Positions 24,950 through 36,529 of a DNA stretch of 64,000 nucleotides are shown here, piece by piece; position 1 is the first letter of the stretch, and each line of letters opens with the position of its first letter. The notes under the pieces were generated by a model. That model searched no databases, was not told the DNA's origin, and saw nothing but the letters and a program-made list of their open reading frames with translations. Source of the DNA: Brachionus plicatilis (Eukaryota > Rotifera > Eurotatoria > Ploima > Brachionidae); assembly GCA_010279815.1 (NCBI GenBank), contig QEOQ01000226.1:2568343-2632342 (forward strand), read 5' to 3'. Made by a program: the position numbers and the translations under genes.

Positions 24950-26840
24950 TAGGAACTTTATGAACAAAATAATTGTCTAATAATTTTTGGGGACTGATTT
25001 ATTTTGTGATCAATTGATCATATTTTTTATAATAATAAACTCTTTGGTTAATTTTTTACTAAAATAATAAATTGCTCAGGAAATTGACTTTTCCAGAATT
25101 AAGTTAGAATTTTCTTCTAACTTTTTAATCTAAAAAGTAAAAAATTGAATTTATTTTTCGATTTACACACATTTTTACATGTCATTGAATCTTGAATCAT
25201 GCTTTATTATCAAAATAACCAAAAAAAAACCTTTACCAAATTTAAGAAAAATTTAAAAATTAAAAACAAAAATTGACCAGCAAAAAAAAAATTTTCAAAT
25301 ATTGATTCCTACAATATTGAATTTTTTTTCAGTTGAAGAACTGCTATCAAAATTTTTGAAATATTATCTTAAGTAATTAATGCGAGATAATTCAGGCTGA
25401 GAAGAAAAACTTTACTTTTGTTTTAGAGTATTGCTTTAAGAAAAATTAATTAATCTAATCGGTTTATTTTAACCTAGTAACCAAAATGAGTTTTTTAAAT
25501 ACTTAAATGCTAGACATCTTCTTAAATCAAACTAAATCGATTGTACTGAGCTCAAAGCAAACAAAGATTAGTTTATCTACTCAGATAGACTTGTTGAAAA
25601 TTGAATACACTCGACATTTTAGTTATCCGCTAATAATATTTCTTTCCGTCTGTTTTAATAGCTTGATTCAAGCGATATATCTATTATATGGATATATTTA
25701 GATTTTAAGTTTGAATAAATAATAATGCAAATTTTCCAAAATTCCTATTCAAATATTTAATTTGATTGTTTCATTTAAGGTGCTCTTTAAATATCTAAAG
25801 TACGAATCCGATATTCAGAAAACGGAATGACGGATCCAGACTTTTTAAGCATAAATTAAACTTAAAATGAATCTGACCTAATCTACAAAAATTAAATAAA
25901 AAGAGACAAAAAATTTAAGAAAATTTTTTTAACATCAAAATAAATCCTTTTATTTTTATCATTTAAATAGAATTTTTTTTAATCTTTCCAATAATTTGTG
26001 AATTTAGAAATTAAATTATTTTGGTGAAAAATCGAAATTAATGTTCTTTATTTGGATTAGTATTTAATTTCGCAATACCGATAATTAAAGGCGACAAAAT
26101 ATACTTCTTAAATTTTTATTTTAAGGGCCGATTACTTTTTCTATAAAAAAAGCTTAAGACACTTTAATTCTTTTAGAAGTTTGAAAACAAATTTATTTGA
26201 AGAGCTTAGTTTGGCTTAAATAAAAAAAAAATAAATAATTTTTTTTTTAATTTGAATTTTTGGTTATATTTTATTTTTAAGCTAACAGGTCTTCGAGCTT
26301 TTAAATTTTTCAAAATAAATCTAATTAGAAAAATGAGAATTTTTTTGTCCTCTTCAGTTTTTTGTCAGGCTAATTGCAATCCTCAAATAAACAGAATTAG
26401 GTTATTTAAGTTCAATAACTCAAAAAACTTTAAAATGCCACTTGAATGTATAAATTGTTCTGGATTTTCTATGTAGGATCCTTTTAATTTAACACACTAA
26501 AGATTTTTAAACAATGTGTTTATTTAAATTTTTTTTTTAAATATTTAAAATTTTAGATATCTAAGAGTTGATTTTTGTAATATGATGTTGAAAAAAAAAT
26601 ATTTTTATTATTCTCTAACTCCAAATTTCTGTAAAACAAAAACAAAACAAAAATAATGCCAAATAGAATTTAAAAAATTTGTTCTATTTATTTTAGTATT
26701 AATTTTTTTCAAAAGAAATTTTAAAGAGTGAATAACAATTCGAAATTAATGTTAAATTTAATTTAATTTTGCTTTCTTGTTTATTAACGCTATCAATACA
26801 TTATATTTATTTTTAATCTGCTTAAATTTTTCTAATGATC
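24950..26840. other. Intergenic, no gene seen
   Basis: AT-rich, with only short open frames of biased composition. No repeat terminus or RNA gene was recognised. Confidence 0.45.
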
Positions 26841-26842
26841 TT

Positions 26843-27181
26843 GGCAATTTGTAGTTTATGATCAATTTTTGATGCTCAAAATTTTAATTTTTTATTAGAA
26901 TTAGTGCAGAGATACATTTTTGGATTTAACATACTATGTTAAATTAAAAAATTAACTCTGCAATATCAAAATGCACAATGCAAAATGCACACAATCGAAA
27001 TGATGCTATTTTAAGTGGATAATTTTTTGCACACTTTTGCAGATCTAGATATAACAAAGTATGCTAAAAACCAAAAATTTACCTTTGCACTAATTCTATT
27101 AAAAAATTCAAATTTATTTTATAGTTTTAGTTTGTTTGATCATTTTGAGCATCAAAAATTGATCATAAACTTCAACTTGCC
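26843..27181. mobile_element. Palindromic MITE, GGCAA...TTGCC
   Basis: The ends GGCAATTTGTAGTTTATGAT and its partner (GATCATAAACTTCAACTTGCC in plus orientation) are inverted. The arms continue through CAATTTTTGATGCTCAAAAT. It belongs to the same terminus family as the elements at 7.5, 54.5 and 60.2 kb. Confidence 0.75.
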
Positions 27182-27184
27182 ATG

Positions 27185-29085
27185 ATTTCACTTAAATTTT
27201 TTAAAGTATAAAATTTCATGTTTGTAGTCGTTCTTCCTTAGGTATTTGTTTGTCACTTTAAAATTTTCATTATAATTGAGTTATTTATTTAAATTTTATA
27301 TTTTTTAAATTATCTCAAAAATCAAAAAAGACCATTTTTAAATTTTTCTTAAAATATTAATTGAGTAATTAAACAAGTTTCTACCAAAATAATATTATTT
27401 AAAAAAAATTAAAATTATCGTTACATAATAATGAGACTTTCAAAGGAACTAAACCCGAAACTAGTTTCGATTTTGGTATTTGCTCGATCTAATTTAAAAG
27501 AAAAATGCTTTAATTAAATAAAACAGATTTCTAAAGAAATTCAAAACCATAATCTCATATTTGCTAAATATGAAAAGAACAAATTTATTTGAAAAAAAAA
27601 TATTTTGTTATACAAAATATTTAATTAAGACCTTAATAGAAATTTTTTATTAAATGTTGAGTGTTTGTGTAGTTTGTGATCCTTAAGTTCAAAATTTCGG
27701 CCGATTGAAGTTCATGATCAAATGTTAATTTCAAAAATCAATTTTGAGTTTTAGATTTAAAAAAAAACTTATTTTTAACAATTTTTTAGTAATAAATAAC
27801 TTTACTTTATAAAACATAAGTTGTTTATTCGTTACCTAAGAAAATATTAAAGATTTTTTTTGAGAAATTAAACATTTATCAATAATCTGAAATTTTGGAA
27901 TACAAAATTCAATATTTAATATTAAAATACCATTTAAAGCCTTTGTTTGAACCTTGTGGATAACTTATGGTCGATTTTAGTTTCTTTTTTTAAAGTTTCA
28001 AATAAAGATTGCTAAAGAATCGATTAAAAATCAATTAGAAAACAAATCATTTTTTCTAATTTTAAATCAACATTATATGGTTAATTAAAAAAAATAAAAA
28101 AAGATTTGATTTGGTTTTAGCCTGTTTTTTTGGTGTTTTAAAACGTTTAAACAATAATGTTCTTTTAATGTTTCAATTTTTTTTTCTCTCGAGTTGTTTA
28201 ATTATTTTTGTCTATTTTTTTTCATTCAAATATTATTTTCATTATCAAACCCAGATTTTTCTGATTAAAGAAGATCACTTAATCTTCAAGTGGCTAAGAT
28301 TTGGTTATTTTATAAAATTTGAAATTTTTTACCATTACGAAACTACTAGTCTCGCTCCACAGGTCTCCTGATGTAGCTTATTATTATTTTTATTATTTTT
28401 AGCAAATTAGGGAAAAAAATTGATACTGATTCTCTGACTTGTTTTTTAGTCAAAGTCACTAAAATTTAAAATTCAATTGACTTGACTGAAGACTTGTGAC
28501 TTAAAAGCAACGTTGCTGATTCTATAAAATAAATAACAGAAGGCGAATTTATTCAAGTGTTTGTTAAATTTTGAATAATAAAATATATTAATAAAACAAA
28601 ATAAACCCTTTTTTTGTTGAATTTGTTATCATATTTTTTTGTTTAATATGTATAAATTTAAACATTTTCTTTATTTCAGATAATTTAGAAAAATAGTTTT
28701 CTAAAAACTAGAAATTAAGTCAAAATTAATCTAATATCGAATTCTTTCTATCCTTTCTTCCAACCTTTTCTCTCATCAATGTGTTTTTAAAAAAATTAAA
28801 AATAAAAAAAAATTAAAAACTTAATCCGAATTTTTTATCAATTTAAAATTTAATTTAATCTCTGAACCCACTTTCGCTCAAAACTTTCCAAATGATTAAC
28901 AAAGATTATTAAATTTTTATTATGAATAGGAGAAAGACTTCTTTAAATCTTTAAATTGATATTTTAGCTTTCTTTTTTTCTTTTTGTCAATACTTTTAGA
29001 AAGTTATAATATTTTTTAAGAGTTAAGATATTTTTGCTAATTCTTTTGCTTTTTCTTTGCTTTTAAATTCTAAATTACATTTTTA
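27185..29085. other. Intergenic, no gene seen
   Basis: There is no convincing coding sequence. Words around AGTCAAAGTCAC and GACTTGTGACTT at 28448-28505 resemble words at 13440-13570 and may be remains of a shared MITE. Confidence 0.4.
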
Positions 29086-29089
29086 AATA

Positions 29090-29395
29090 AGATGTTTGTT
29101 CTAAATAATGCTAATCAATGGAATGAACTTCCCGATAATCTAGTGAATGCTGTTTTTTATTAATACTTTCAAGAATAGATACGATAAAACTTTTCATGCG
29201 GGACTTTAAATAAAAATTTTTTTTTTTGGTATTTCATTCGTTTTTTATTTTACTTTTATTTTAGCTTTGTTCCCTTCTTTTCGGCTTTCTTTTACTCATC
29301 TACCATAGCCGGGCATATGGACCCCAGCTCCGCGAGCTATGCTCGTAGCAGATTATTTATAAATAATAAATATTATTAATAATAATAAATAGTTT
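29090..29395 (+). pseudogene. LINE 3' end: ORF2 C-terminus, hairpin UTR, (AAT)n tail
   Basis: A decayed frame reads NNANQWNELPDNLVNAV, the usual last motif of jockey-like ORF2 proteins, followed by stops. Downstream lies a structured 3' UTR: CATAGCCGGGCATATGGACC, then CAGCTCCGCGAGC and GTAGCAGATTA, then AAT repeats to about 29395. The same 3' UTR design occurs at 55060. Confidence 0.75.
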
Positions 29396-29929
29396 ATTCT
29401 AAATTATTTTATTTAAAATTTTTAATTTAAGAAATCATTTCATAGCTTCAAAAATTAATTAATCATATCTGGGAAAACTCGTGAAAACTCGTGTTTGAAC
29501 TGATTACCAGGAATTCTTTAAAATATCAAGTCGATTGCTACGAAATAAAATAAAATTAATTAAAAACTTTTTCAACAACACAAACCAAAACTTGCTTCTA
29601 CCATTAAATCAATATAAATAATCAAACGTTTAAAGCAAATTTCAATGATACATTTAAAATTTTTTATTTTTTTTCCTTATTAAAGATAGATTTAAGACAA
29701 TTAAATTTTAAAACATAATTTAAATTTTATTTAACTACATATAAATGTATCTATAGATGGATGCAAGCATATCCAAAAGAACATATTTAAATTTTTTCAC
29801 TTAGTAATAAGGAATTATGGAAAAAGTTACAAAAACTTTTTTACTACCATAAAAAAACTGAAAAAATTTTAAAAAACATTTATTTAATTAATTTATATCT
29901 GTTCGATAAAATAGAAATAATTTTATTAA

Positions 29930-30237
29930 TTTAGAAAAATCCAGCCAACGATGATGATAATCCGCAGCTTGAAGCTGGCAATGATTGAGCTGGTAATGAC
30001 AATGGAGCGGAAAATTCCCATCCAGTGGTCAATGGGGCAGCTGGTAATTGAGCTGGTAATGACAATGGAGCGGAAAATTCCCATCCAGTGGTCAATGGGG
30101 CAGCTGGAGTTTCTGGTAGCGATGGAGCTGGCAATGACAATGGAGCAGAGAATTCCCATCCAGTGGTCAATGGCAATGATGGAGCAGCCAATGGAGCAGA
30201 GAATTCCAATGGGGTAGCCAAGTTTAGTCCACAGGTC
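29930..30237 (+). repeat. Coding-like minisatellite, open on the opposite strand
   Basis: Units repeat at 63 and 75 bp, both multiples of three. Read on plus, the unit is AGNDNGAENSHPVVNGAAG, a plausible Asn/Gly-rich protein repeat, but two units carry TGA where the third has GGA. Read on minus, 30239-29931 is fully open for 102 residues from an ATG, with the unit TTGWEFSAPLSLPA. It is clearly less AT-rich than its surroundings. I cannot tell whether it is a plus-strand pseudogene exon, a minus-strand gene, or a non-coding minisatellite. Confidence 0.6.
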
Positions 30238-30649
30238 ATTTTTGTTGAATTAGTTTAAAGTTAGATATTTATTTATATTTCTATGTTGTTTTTCAAAATT
30301 TTAGCACTGCTTTTTATACTCTTCTTCCATCGACTGTGCTATGCTTTGATTAAATGAACCTGGATTGTTTTGTTTAGAATTTTCTTTTTTTATTTTTTCC
30401 TTTGTTTTATTGAGCTTTTATTTTATTAAATTAGATCAATTGAATTGACACATCGATTCGATTCTCTTTCAATTTTTTTCTCAACTAAACTAAGAAATTT
30501 ATGGCCTACCAACTTTGAAAAACACATTCACTTTTTTTTGGCTTATTTGTTTCATCGGAGGAAAAAATAATTTTTAATTTTGTTGGTAATTCAAAAACTG
30601 AAATTATTTTGATGCAGTTTCTGAAAATACATATAATATCACTGTTAAA

Positions 30650-30716
30650 GTTTTATGGTAATATGATATTACCATAAAACCTCAAAGTCTGATATTAGTA
30701 ATATCAGACTTTGAGG
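30650..30716. repeat. Two adjacent hairpins
   Basis: The first runs 30650-30680 with 15-bp arms (GTTTTATGGTAATAT) around one base. The second runs 30680-30716 with perfect 18-bp arms (CCTCAAAGTCTGATATTA) around one base. They abut without a gap. No element is recognised around them. Confidence 0.85.
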
Positions 30717-31112
30717 CTAAAATAATATTTGGCTTGACTTTTAAACTAATAATATCAATTCATTGACTTTAAGAATCATTTTAAAGCCTATAGAATAAAA
30801 AACATGATTATCTCTTCAAAAAATATTAATCCTTCGAGTTTTGGCATTGATGTTTATAGTTATTTAAAGTTAAGCATAATTTTTCCATCTTGGAAAAATG
30901 ATACTCTATCTTAAGTCTTAATAAAATTAATTTTTCAGATCTGAACCTCTTACGAAGCAAACTGTTATTGACTATTTAATTAGTTGCTCTTTTCTCAATT
31001 TGAAATGAGAAAAATTATTTAATTTTGAAATTTTGTAGTAAAAGATCTAAAAAAAATAAAATTATGCAGACTAAAATTTCATTTAAAAAAAATAAATTAT
31101 TTTTTTTGTTCA

Positions 31113-32162
31113 ATGTCTGAACCATTAGCGAAAATATCCAGACTCAGTTCTGATAATAAAATTCAAGCTTGTGGAACCAATTCAGAACCGATTTTGGACA
31201 CTCGTTTTCAATCTTTTCTAAGACTGTACATATTTGATTTGAACAACGCTGATCCTTGTGATGAATTAAACTCAAACTTTCAAGATCAATTTTCCAAAAA
31301 GTCTGTGATTCGAATTGGAGATCTTTGTGTGTCCAAAGTTTGTATATGTGGCAACATTGTGAATATTTATGAAAACACCAAGTACTATAGACTTAAAATT
31401 GACGATTCAACTGGCTCTATCAATGTTACTTTGTGGAAAGATTTAATTTTTAACCAAGATTCTCTTAATTTGACCAATTCTTCCAGTCATCACAATGTTC
31501 AAAGCCAGTTTAGCGAATTGTATTCACAAATAAATTCAATTCAATCACGTATTAAGGAATCATCAGTCAACAATTTAATTCAATACGAGCCCAAGCAGGG
31601 TATATTTGACTTTTTTTTTATAAATTTTAAATAATCCTGGATCAAAAATTTCAAAGGTGATTTGGTTTTGATAAGGGCTCATGCTAAACCATTTAGACAA
31701 AGAATAGAATTGAATGCAGTTTCTTGTGTGAGAATAAAAAATTCAACTGATGAGCTGGTTCAAATGACCCTGCCTTCAATTTTGTTTGAAAAAGTCTACT
31801 CAAAAAAACCTCTTAGTTTTGAAGAATTTGAGAATCTCAACAAAAAAAATGAGGTTGTTGGTGCCCAACACCAGAAGGTGGATAAAGAAAACATTTCCAA
31901 GAATGAGAATTTTTTGAATTTTGTGCTCAAAAAGCTTGTTCAAATGAGTGAGTCTAGCATGCTGGACCAGAGTCGGAAAGTCGATGATGCTAGTTCTGAT
32001 TCATGCGAGTCTTTCAAGCTTTATAGATTTGTAAGAAGCAATTGTCCAAATGAATTCAAGTGCACGGACCATAAACAAGTTCTGGAAGCACTCAAAGAGC
32101 TTGAATCGCGAGGTTTGGTTTACAGCTGCGAGGATGAATATCACTATTTGCCATTAAATTAA
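31113..32162 (+). CDS. STN1: STN1, CST telomere-capping complex subunit
   Basis: STN1 pairs with TEN1 and CTC1 in the CST complex, which binds single-stranded DNA and stimulates polymerase alpha-primase for telomeric C-strand fill-in. Two exons, 31113-31599 and 31657-32162, flank a 57-bp intron (GTATAT...AAAG). The join restores KQGDLVLIRAHAKPF, and the total is 330 residues, close to the usual 350 to 370. The OB-fold spans about residues 25-210: RLYIFDLN at its start, a core with YYRLKIDDSTGSINVTLWK, and QRIELNAVSCVRI late in the fold. The C-terminal half is the winged-helix region (NFVLKKLV near its start, EALKELESRGLVY late). The start is the first ATG, with no in-frame alternative upstream. 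Confidence 0.92.
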
Positions 32163-32486
32163 AAAAAATCTAAAAAAAATATTTTTATTAATATTTTTAT
32201 TAATATATTTATTTCCAAGAAACAATCAATTTAAAAGCAATTTATTATTTTTAGAAGTAATCAAAGATCGGTTTTGAAAAAAAAAGCTTTAATAAACAAC
32301 TTAAATCATTATTTAACAAAAAAGTTTATAAAATAAACAAAAAAATGAAAAGAAAAGCTTAAAGAGTTAAATTTTTGTATATTTCACATAACTAAGCAGA
32401 CCGGTATTGTTAGCTTAAAAACCACATTGCGCTCATTTGAGGTCTGATGATTTTTAAATTGAATAAAACTCGCTCTGTGAATGTAT

Positions 32487-32549
32487 TTACACTAAATCTG
32501 TTTGAGTCGATTGATCATGTTTTTCAATTGTTTCGGAAGTATTCTGATG
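32487..32549 (-). CDS. Candidate terminal exon with LC8-type motif
   Basis: After an acceptor ...TTTTTTAG (AG at 32551-32550), a 63-nt frame encodes HQNTSETIEKHDQSTQTDLV and a stop. It has protein-like composition and ends in STQTD, a dynein light chain LC8 binding motif. It begins in phase 0, which fits the phase-0 donor of the Ser-rich exon at 37513, also on minus. If joined, the 5 kb intron would hold the nested transposons at 33.7-35.6 kb. The link is inference, since other exons or another gene are possible. Confidence 0.35.
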   Translation of the reverse strand, partial: HQNTSETIEKHDQSTQTDLV

Positions 32550-32559
32550 CTAAAAAATT

Positions 32560-33425
32560 AAAATTCATTATTTTTTGCCACATTTAAAAATTTTAAAAAT
32601 CAAGTCAATTTTCAAAAAGAAAACTTAAGTCAATAAAAAAAAATCAATAAAAAGGTGATGAAAAGTAGTTGACAAAGAAATTTAGAATTAATACCAAATA
32701 CCAACTTAAATTTATTTCATTCAATTTAATTTTCTGTTAACTAATGGATAAAAATTTAGCTCTTCCATTGAAAAAAAAAATATATTTAAAAAAAATAAGC
32801 AAAAAAAAATTAATTACTCAGAACCATTTTGAGATTTTTTTATAAGGTCTTTATAGGTTTTCATTTTATCACTGTTTTTTTTATTTTTTTTCACGATGTC
32901 AAATTAAGTAAATATATTTTTAATACAACAATTATTTTTTACAATTCAGCTATTATTAAGGACAGAAAAAATTGTTTTATAATGGTGTTTTACACGTGAT
33001 AAATTATATTTTAGTTAAGTGTTTCACCTCTCTTTATCAAACTATAAAAATTTAATTTTTTAAAGTAGGAAAAATCCTAAATAAAAAACAATTGTTTAAA
33101 AAAACATAATAATTTTCTCCATTTCTTTTAAATTTCTTTAACAGAACACTAAAATACTAAATCGACATTCTTTCTTAAAGAATGCATTATCAAATAATTG
33201 AAAGTTTTATTAGAATGGCAATTTTGTATTTTTTCCGAACCTAGTATCATTCCACCATGCAAATATGGTACTGAATTAAAGGTTGGAAACAATTGTCCGC
33301 CCTGAACTTAAGTCAATATTTAATCGATATTATTTTTTCAATATAGAAGGATCTAGTTACAATTAAAAAAAATTATTTTAATGACTAATTAATTGAATAT
33401 TGACAAAAAAAATAATCTTATTACA
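32560..33425. other. Intergenic or intronic, no gene seen
   Basis: AT-rich sequence without supported features. It may be intron of the minus-strand gene if the 32.5 kb exon is real. Confidence 0.4.
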
Positions 33426-33431
33426 AGCTAA

Positions 33432-33687
33432 ATGGGAAAGCGAGGTAGACCAAAAAAGCAAAGTCTGCTTTGTATCAAAATAATAACGTTAAAGCAGAAT
33501 CTTCAGATGAGTCAGAACCATAAAATTTATACAGTGTTCATTCATCATTGATAACACTTGAAATCCAATCAAATCAGAAAATCGTCCAAGAGTTGGCTCA
33601 ACCAAGTACTAGTGCTACAACTATCAATAGAGGTTGTGGTAGACCTCCATTTTTCTGCTTTTGAGGTTCCATTTATTTCCTTGATTA
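33432..33687 (+). pseudogene. Decayed AT-hook protein fragment, cut by a MULE
   Basis: An ATG opens MGKRGRPKKQS, a canonical AT-hook (GRP core). After a frameshift the sequence reads QNNNVKAESSDESEP. After further breaks come VQELAQPSTSATTINRGCG and RPP, the last being a second GRP core. The pieces look like one acidic, low-complexity DNA-binding protein spread over three frames. The MULE target duplication starts at 33688. No continuation is visible to the right of the element. The original could be host or transposon encoded. Confidence 0.4.
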
Positions 33688-34383
33688 GCTTTCATTGGGG
33701 AACGGACATAATCTCGAAAAAAAAAAATCTCGAAAGGTGAAAATCTCGAAAGGTAAAAATCTCGAAAAGTTAATTAGTCGTTAATCTCGAATAAAAAAAT
33801 CTCGAATGAAAAAATCTCGAAAAAAAAAATCTCGAAAATGTAATTAGTGTTTATTCTCGAATAAAAAAATCTCGAATGAAAAAATCTCGAAAAAAAAAAT
33901 CTTATCAATTAATTTTTAATGCTTCACACATCCCATCAATGAATAAATCAATCCGATCTTTTTGATAATTAGTGACTAGTTGTTTGATACATCTATCCTT
34001 TTTTTTAGTAAAGTAAAGTAAGTGTTTTTAAAAACAAACATTACAACTTTATTAGAGATTAATATACAATATTTCAAATTATTATTTTCGAGATTTTTCA
34101 AATTATAATTTTCGAGATTTAACACTAGAAGACCCGATTTTTTTTATACCGTTTAGTCCCAAAATGGGTTTAAAAAACCCATTTTGTAATTTAACTCTAA
34201 CTAAGGTCAAAATAAAGTTTTTTTTTCAAAATAAAATTTATTTAATGTTATTTATGCTAATTAATAGTAGCTTGATTATGGAGAAAAAAAAATGTATTAT
34301 ATTTAAGTCATATTATTAGAAATTCTGAATTAATTACATTTGAAATAAAAGAAAAAATGAATTTTTTAATGAAAAACTCTTAT

Positions 34384-34767
34384 TTATAACTTTTTTCCAT
34401 CTTCAAAACACTTTTGACATAAAGCTATGTTTTTTTGTTCTTTACAACATGTACCACAACAATACTTTTTACATGAAATACAGGTAACGTTTGTTTTATT
34501 CTGATTCCAAAACCTAATTTGACAATTTTTCTTATCCTTTTTTGTGTCCATTTTTTTGGATGGAGTCGAATCAACATTCAAATCAACTGATGCAAGTCTT
34601 TTACGAGTAGGCGGAATTTTTGGTGTCGTTGGTTGACTATTAGATGAAGATGCCTGAGAATTCCTTGAACCTTTAGTGGTCTCATAGAGCTCCTCAACAA
34701 GTTTGATTATGAAGTCTCTTCTGGTAATTTTAGATTTGCAAAAAATCGAATAAAAATCAGAAAAAAA
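34384..34767 (-). pseudogene. piggyBac transposase C-terminal fragment
   Basis: On minus, the open frame reads FFSDFYSIFCKSKITRRDF, then KLVEELYE, a Ser/Thr/Pro-rich linker (PTTPKIPPTRKR) and a Cys-rich terminal domain (TCISCKKYCCGTCC ... LCQKCF), ending in a stop at 34384. This order (end of the catalytic domain, a linker, a small zinc-binding domain) is that of piggyBac transposases. The frame has no start codon and is cut on its 5' side by the foldback that begins at 34768. An inverted copy of a short piece of it lies at 35389-35418. Confidence 0.8.
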
Positions 34768-35120
34768 GGCAATGTGAAATTTTTGTACAAAAATTACAGT
34801 ACAAAAAGTAAAAACGCTATAATTTATTTTCTAATTGTGCAAAAATGGGTCTATAAAAAGTACAATATTGTACAAATTTTTTGCAACCAAATTCCAGGCT
34901 CTGCAAAAACTCTGCAATTTTCTGTAAAATGCACACCATTAAAAAATATTTGATTAAAAAATGTAATAAGTTGCAGAGTTTTTGCAGAGCCTGGAATTTG
35001 GTTGCAAAAAATTTGTACAATATTGTACTTTTTATAGATCCATTTTTGCACAATTAGAAAATAAATTATAGCGTTTTTACTTTTTGTACTGTAATTTTTG
35101 TACTAAACTTTCGCATTGCC
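34768..35120. mobile_element. Foldback MITE inside the piggyBac
   Basis: The ends are GGCAATGTGAAA and, inverted, GGCAATGCGAAA. The arms then run nearly perfectly through TACAGTACAAAAAGT, AAAAACGC, GTACAATATTGTAC and the core CCAGGCTCTGCAAAAACTCT to a centre near 34945. The arms are about 150 bp. The core word is shared with the foldback at 60.2 kb and the truncated copy at 57.7 kb. Confidence 0.85.
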
Positions 35121-35124
35121 GAAA

Positions 35125-35395
35125 AAATTTTTTTTTTTTAATTTTTTTTTCCTCTTCAATTTGAAATTGAGTTGTTTATGTAATTTAATAGTTAGAATTT
35201 AAAAATTATAATTTTTTTAGTGTCAAAAAGTTGAAAAATTTAACTGGGTTTAAAAAACCCCCTCCGGGACTTTATGTATAATTTTTTTTTTTGACACCAA
35301 AAAATTATAATTTATAAATTCTAACTATTAAATTACATAAACAATTCAATTTCAAATTGAAGAGGAAAAAAAAATAAAAAAAAAAAATTTTTTTC
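35125..35395. repeat. Second foldback inside the piggyBac
   Basis: Inverted arms flank a centre near 35260 that contains GGGTTTAAAAAACCCC. The arms share CCTCTTCAATTTGAAATTGA, ATGTAATTTAATAGTTAGAA and AATTATAATTTTTT. The right arm is followed by an inverted copy of the transposase piece TGATTTTTATTCGATTTTTT, so the internal structure arose by inverted duplication. Confidence 0.8.
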
Positions 35396-35599
35396 TGATT
35401 TTTATTCGATTTTTTGCAAAAAAAAAGAGCTTAAAAAACCCGCGGGTCTTCTAGTGTTAACTTGTCGAGATTTTTGACTTTCGAGATTTTTTTTTCGATG
35501 TTTTTTTATTTTTATAACATTCGCGATTTTCACTTTTCGAGATTTTCACCTTTCGAGATTTTTTTTTTTCGATATTATGTCACACGTCCGCTTTCATTT

Positions 35600-36158
35600 G
35601 TTTATCAATGTTATTTTATACTTAATAATTTATTCTATTTTTTTGTATAATGAAATAAAATAGTTTTTTTCTCTACTTCATAAAAATTAAAACATTTGAT
35701 TTAAAATTTTTTTGTTGTCAGTACAGTAAATTACAAGCCAACAAAAAATTCCAAAATTATTTTCTAAATGGAATATTTTTTAAGAAAGAATTAATTTTGT
35801 GAATAAATAAATAATATTTTTTTTTTCAAAATTCTAGAATACTTTGATGAGTATTTTCAGGCTTGTTTTTATGTAATAAGTGACAAGTTAAGTCATATCA
35901 TTACTTTTAAATTTTAATTCTTGGTTGCTTTAAGTGGTGGCGTCCTAAATCCAAGCATCTAAATTTAAACTCCAAAATTTTGGCATCCTATTTTTTAAAA
36001 GTCTTAAATAATCTATCATATCCTAAATTAGATTCCTAAAAATAAATAAACAAGTCTTAAATTATAACAGCACTAATTTTCAACTGTTAAATTCCAACAA
36101 TATTTAAAAAACAAGTTCTAAAAAAATATTTATTTTTTTATTTAAAAAATATACCGTT
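35600..36158. other. No gene seen
   Basis: AT-rich sequence between the MULE target site and the next MITE. No supported feature. Confidence 0.4.
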
Positions 36159-36160
36159 TA

Positions 36161-36529
36161 CCCTTGCAGAGAAGCCCGAGGACTAAAACTCAAAATTCGG
36201 GTTTGTCTCTGAGACATTTTAATTTTTAAAATAATAAATTTAAAGTTTTAGTACTGCATTAAAATTAAATATATTTTTTAATAATTTCTTAAACTTAATT
36301 TTTAATCCTGCTCTTATATTTGAATTTTAGTTTTAATTTTATTTATGGTTATAAACTAAAAAGCTGCATTTAATTCTGGTTTTTGGATTTTAACCATTAC
36401 TTTATTTTCGATTTTCGTTTTTTAACTCGTTTTATTAATTAGGGTCTATATAACATGAGATCGATTGTACGAAGCCCTAGGGACAAAACCCGAATTTTGG
36501 GTTTTAGTTCTCGGGCTTCTCTGCAAGGG
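36161..36529. mobile_element. TA-flanked MITE, CCCTTGCAGAGAAGCCCGAG
   Basis: The terminal inverted repeats start CCCTTGCAGAGAAGCCCGAG and extend about 45 bp through TTCGGGTTT. TA lies on both sides (36159-36160 and 36530-36531). The interior is AT-rich with no coding frame. TA targeting suggests the Tc1/mariner superfamily. Confidence 0.85.

Larger units (their letters stand above)
34123..35456 (-). mobile_element. Nested piggyBac-like element
   Basis: The ends are perfect inverted repeats CACTAGAAGACCCG, flanked by TTAA on each side (34119-34122 and 35457-35460), the piggyBac target signature. It lies within the TCTCGAAA array of the MULE, so it is younger than the MULE. It contains a transposase C-terminal frame (minus strand) and two foldback segments. 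GGGTTTAAAAAACCC-type words occur near the left end and in the middle. The catalytic DDE part is absent. Confidence 0.88.
33697..35589. mobile_element. MULE-like element with reiterated TCTCGAAA ends
   Basis: Flanked by a perfect 9-bp duplication GCTTTCATT (33688-33696 and 35590-35598). The termini are inverted: GGGGAACGGACATAAT on the left and GGACGTGTGACATAAT on the right in reverse complement, each followed by many TCTCGAAA words separated by A runs. About 555 bp belong to this element. The rest is the piggyBac nested at 34123. No MULE transposase is present, so it is non-autonomous. Confidence 0.88.

Noticed and set aside
28111..28371. 86-codon plus-strand frame
   Set aside because: It is dominated by Phe/Leu/Ile from T-rich DNA, with no homology, no splice context and no codon bias.
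34817..35053. Two overlapping minus-strand frames in the piggyBac
   Set aside because: They lie entirely within the foldback palindrome and arise from its arms, with no protein-like features.
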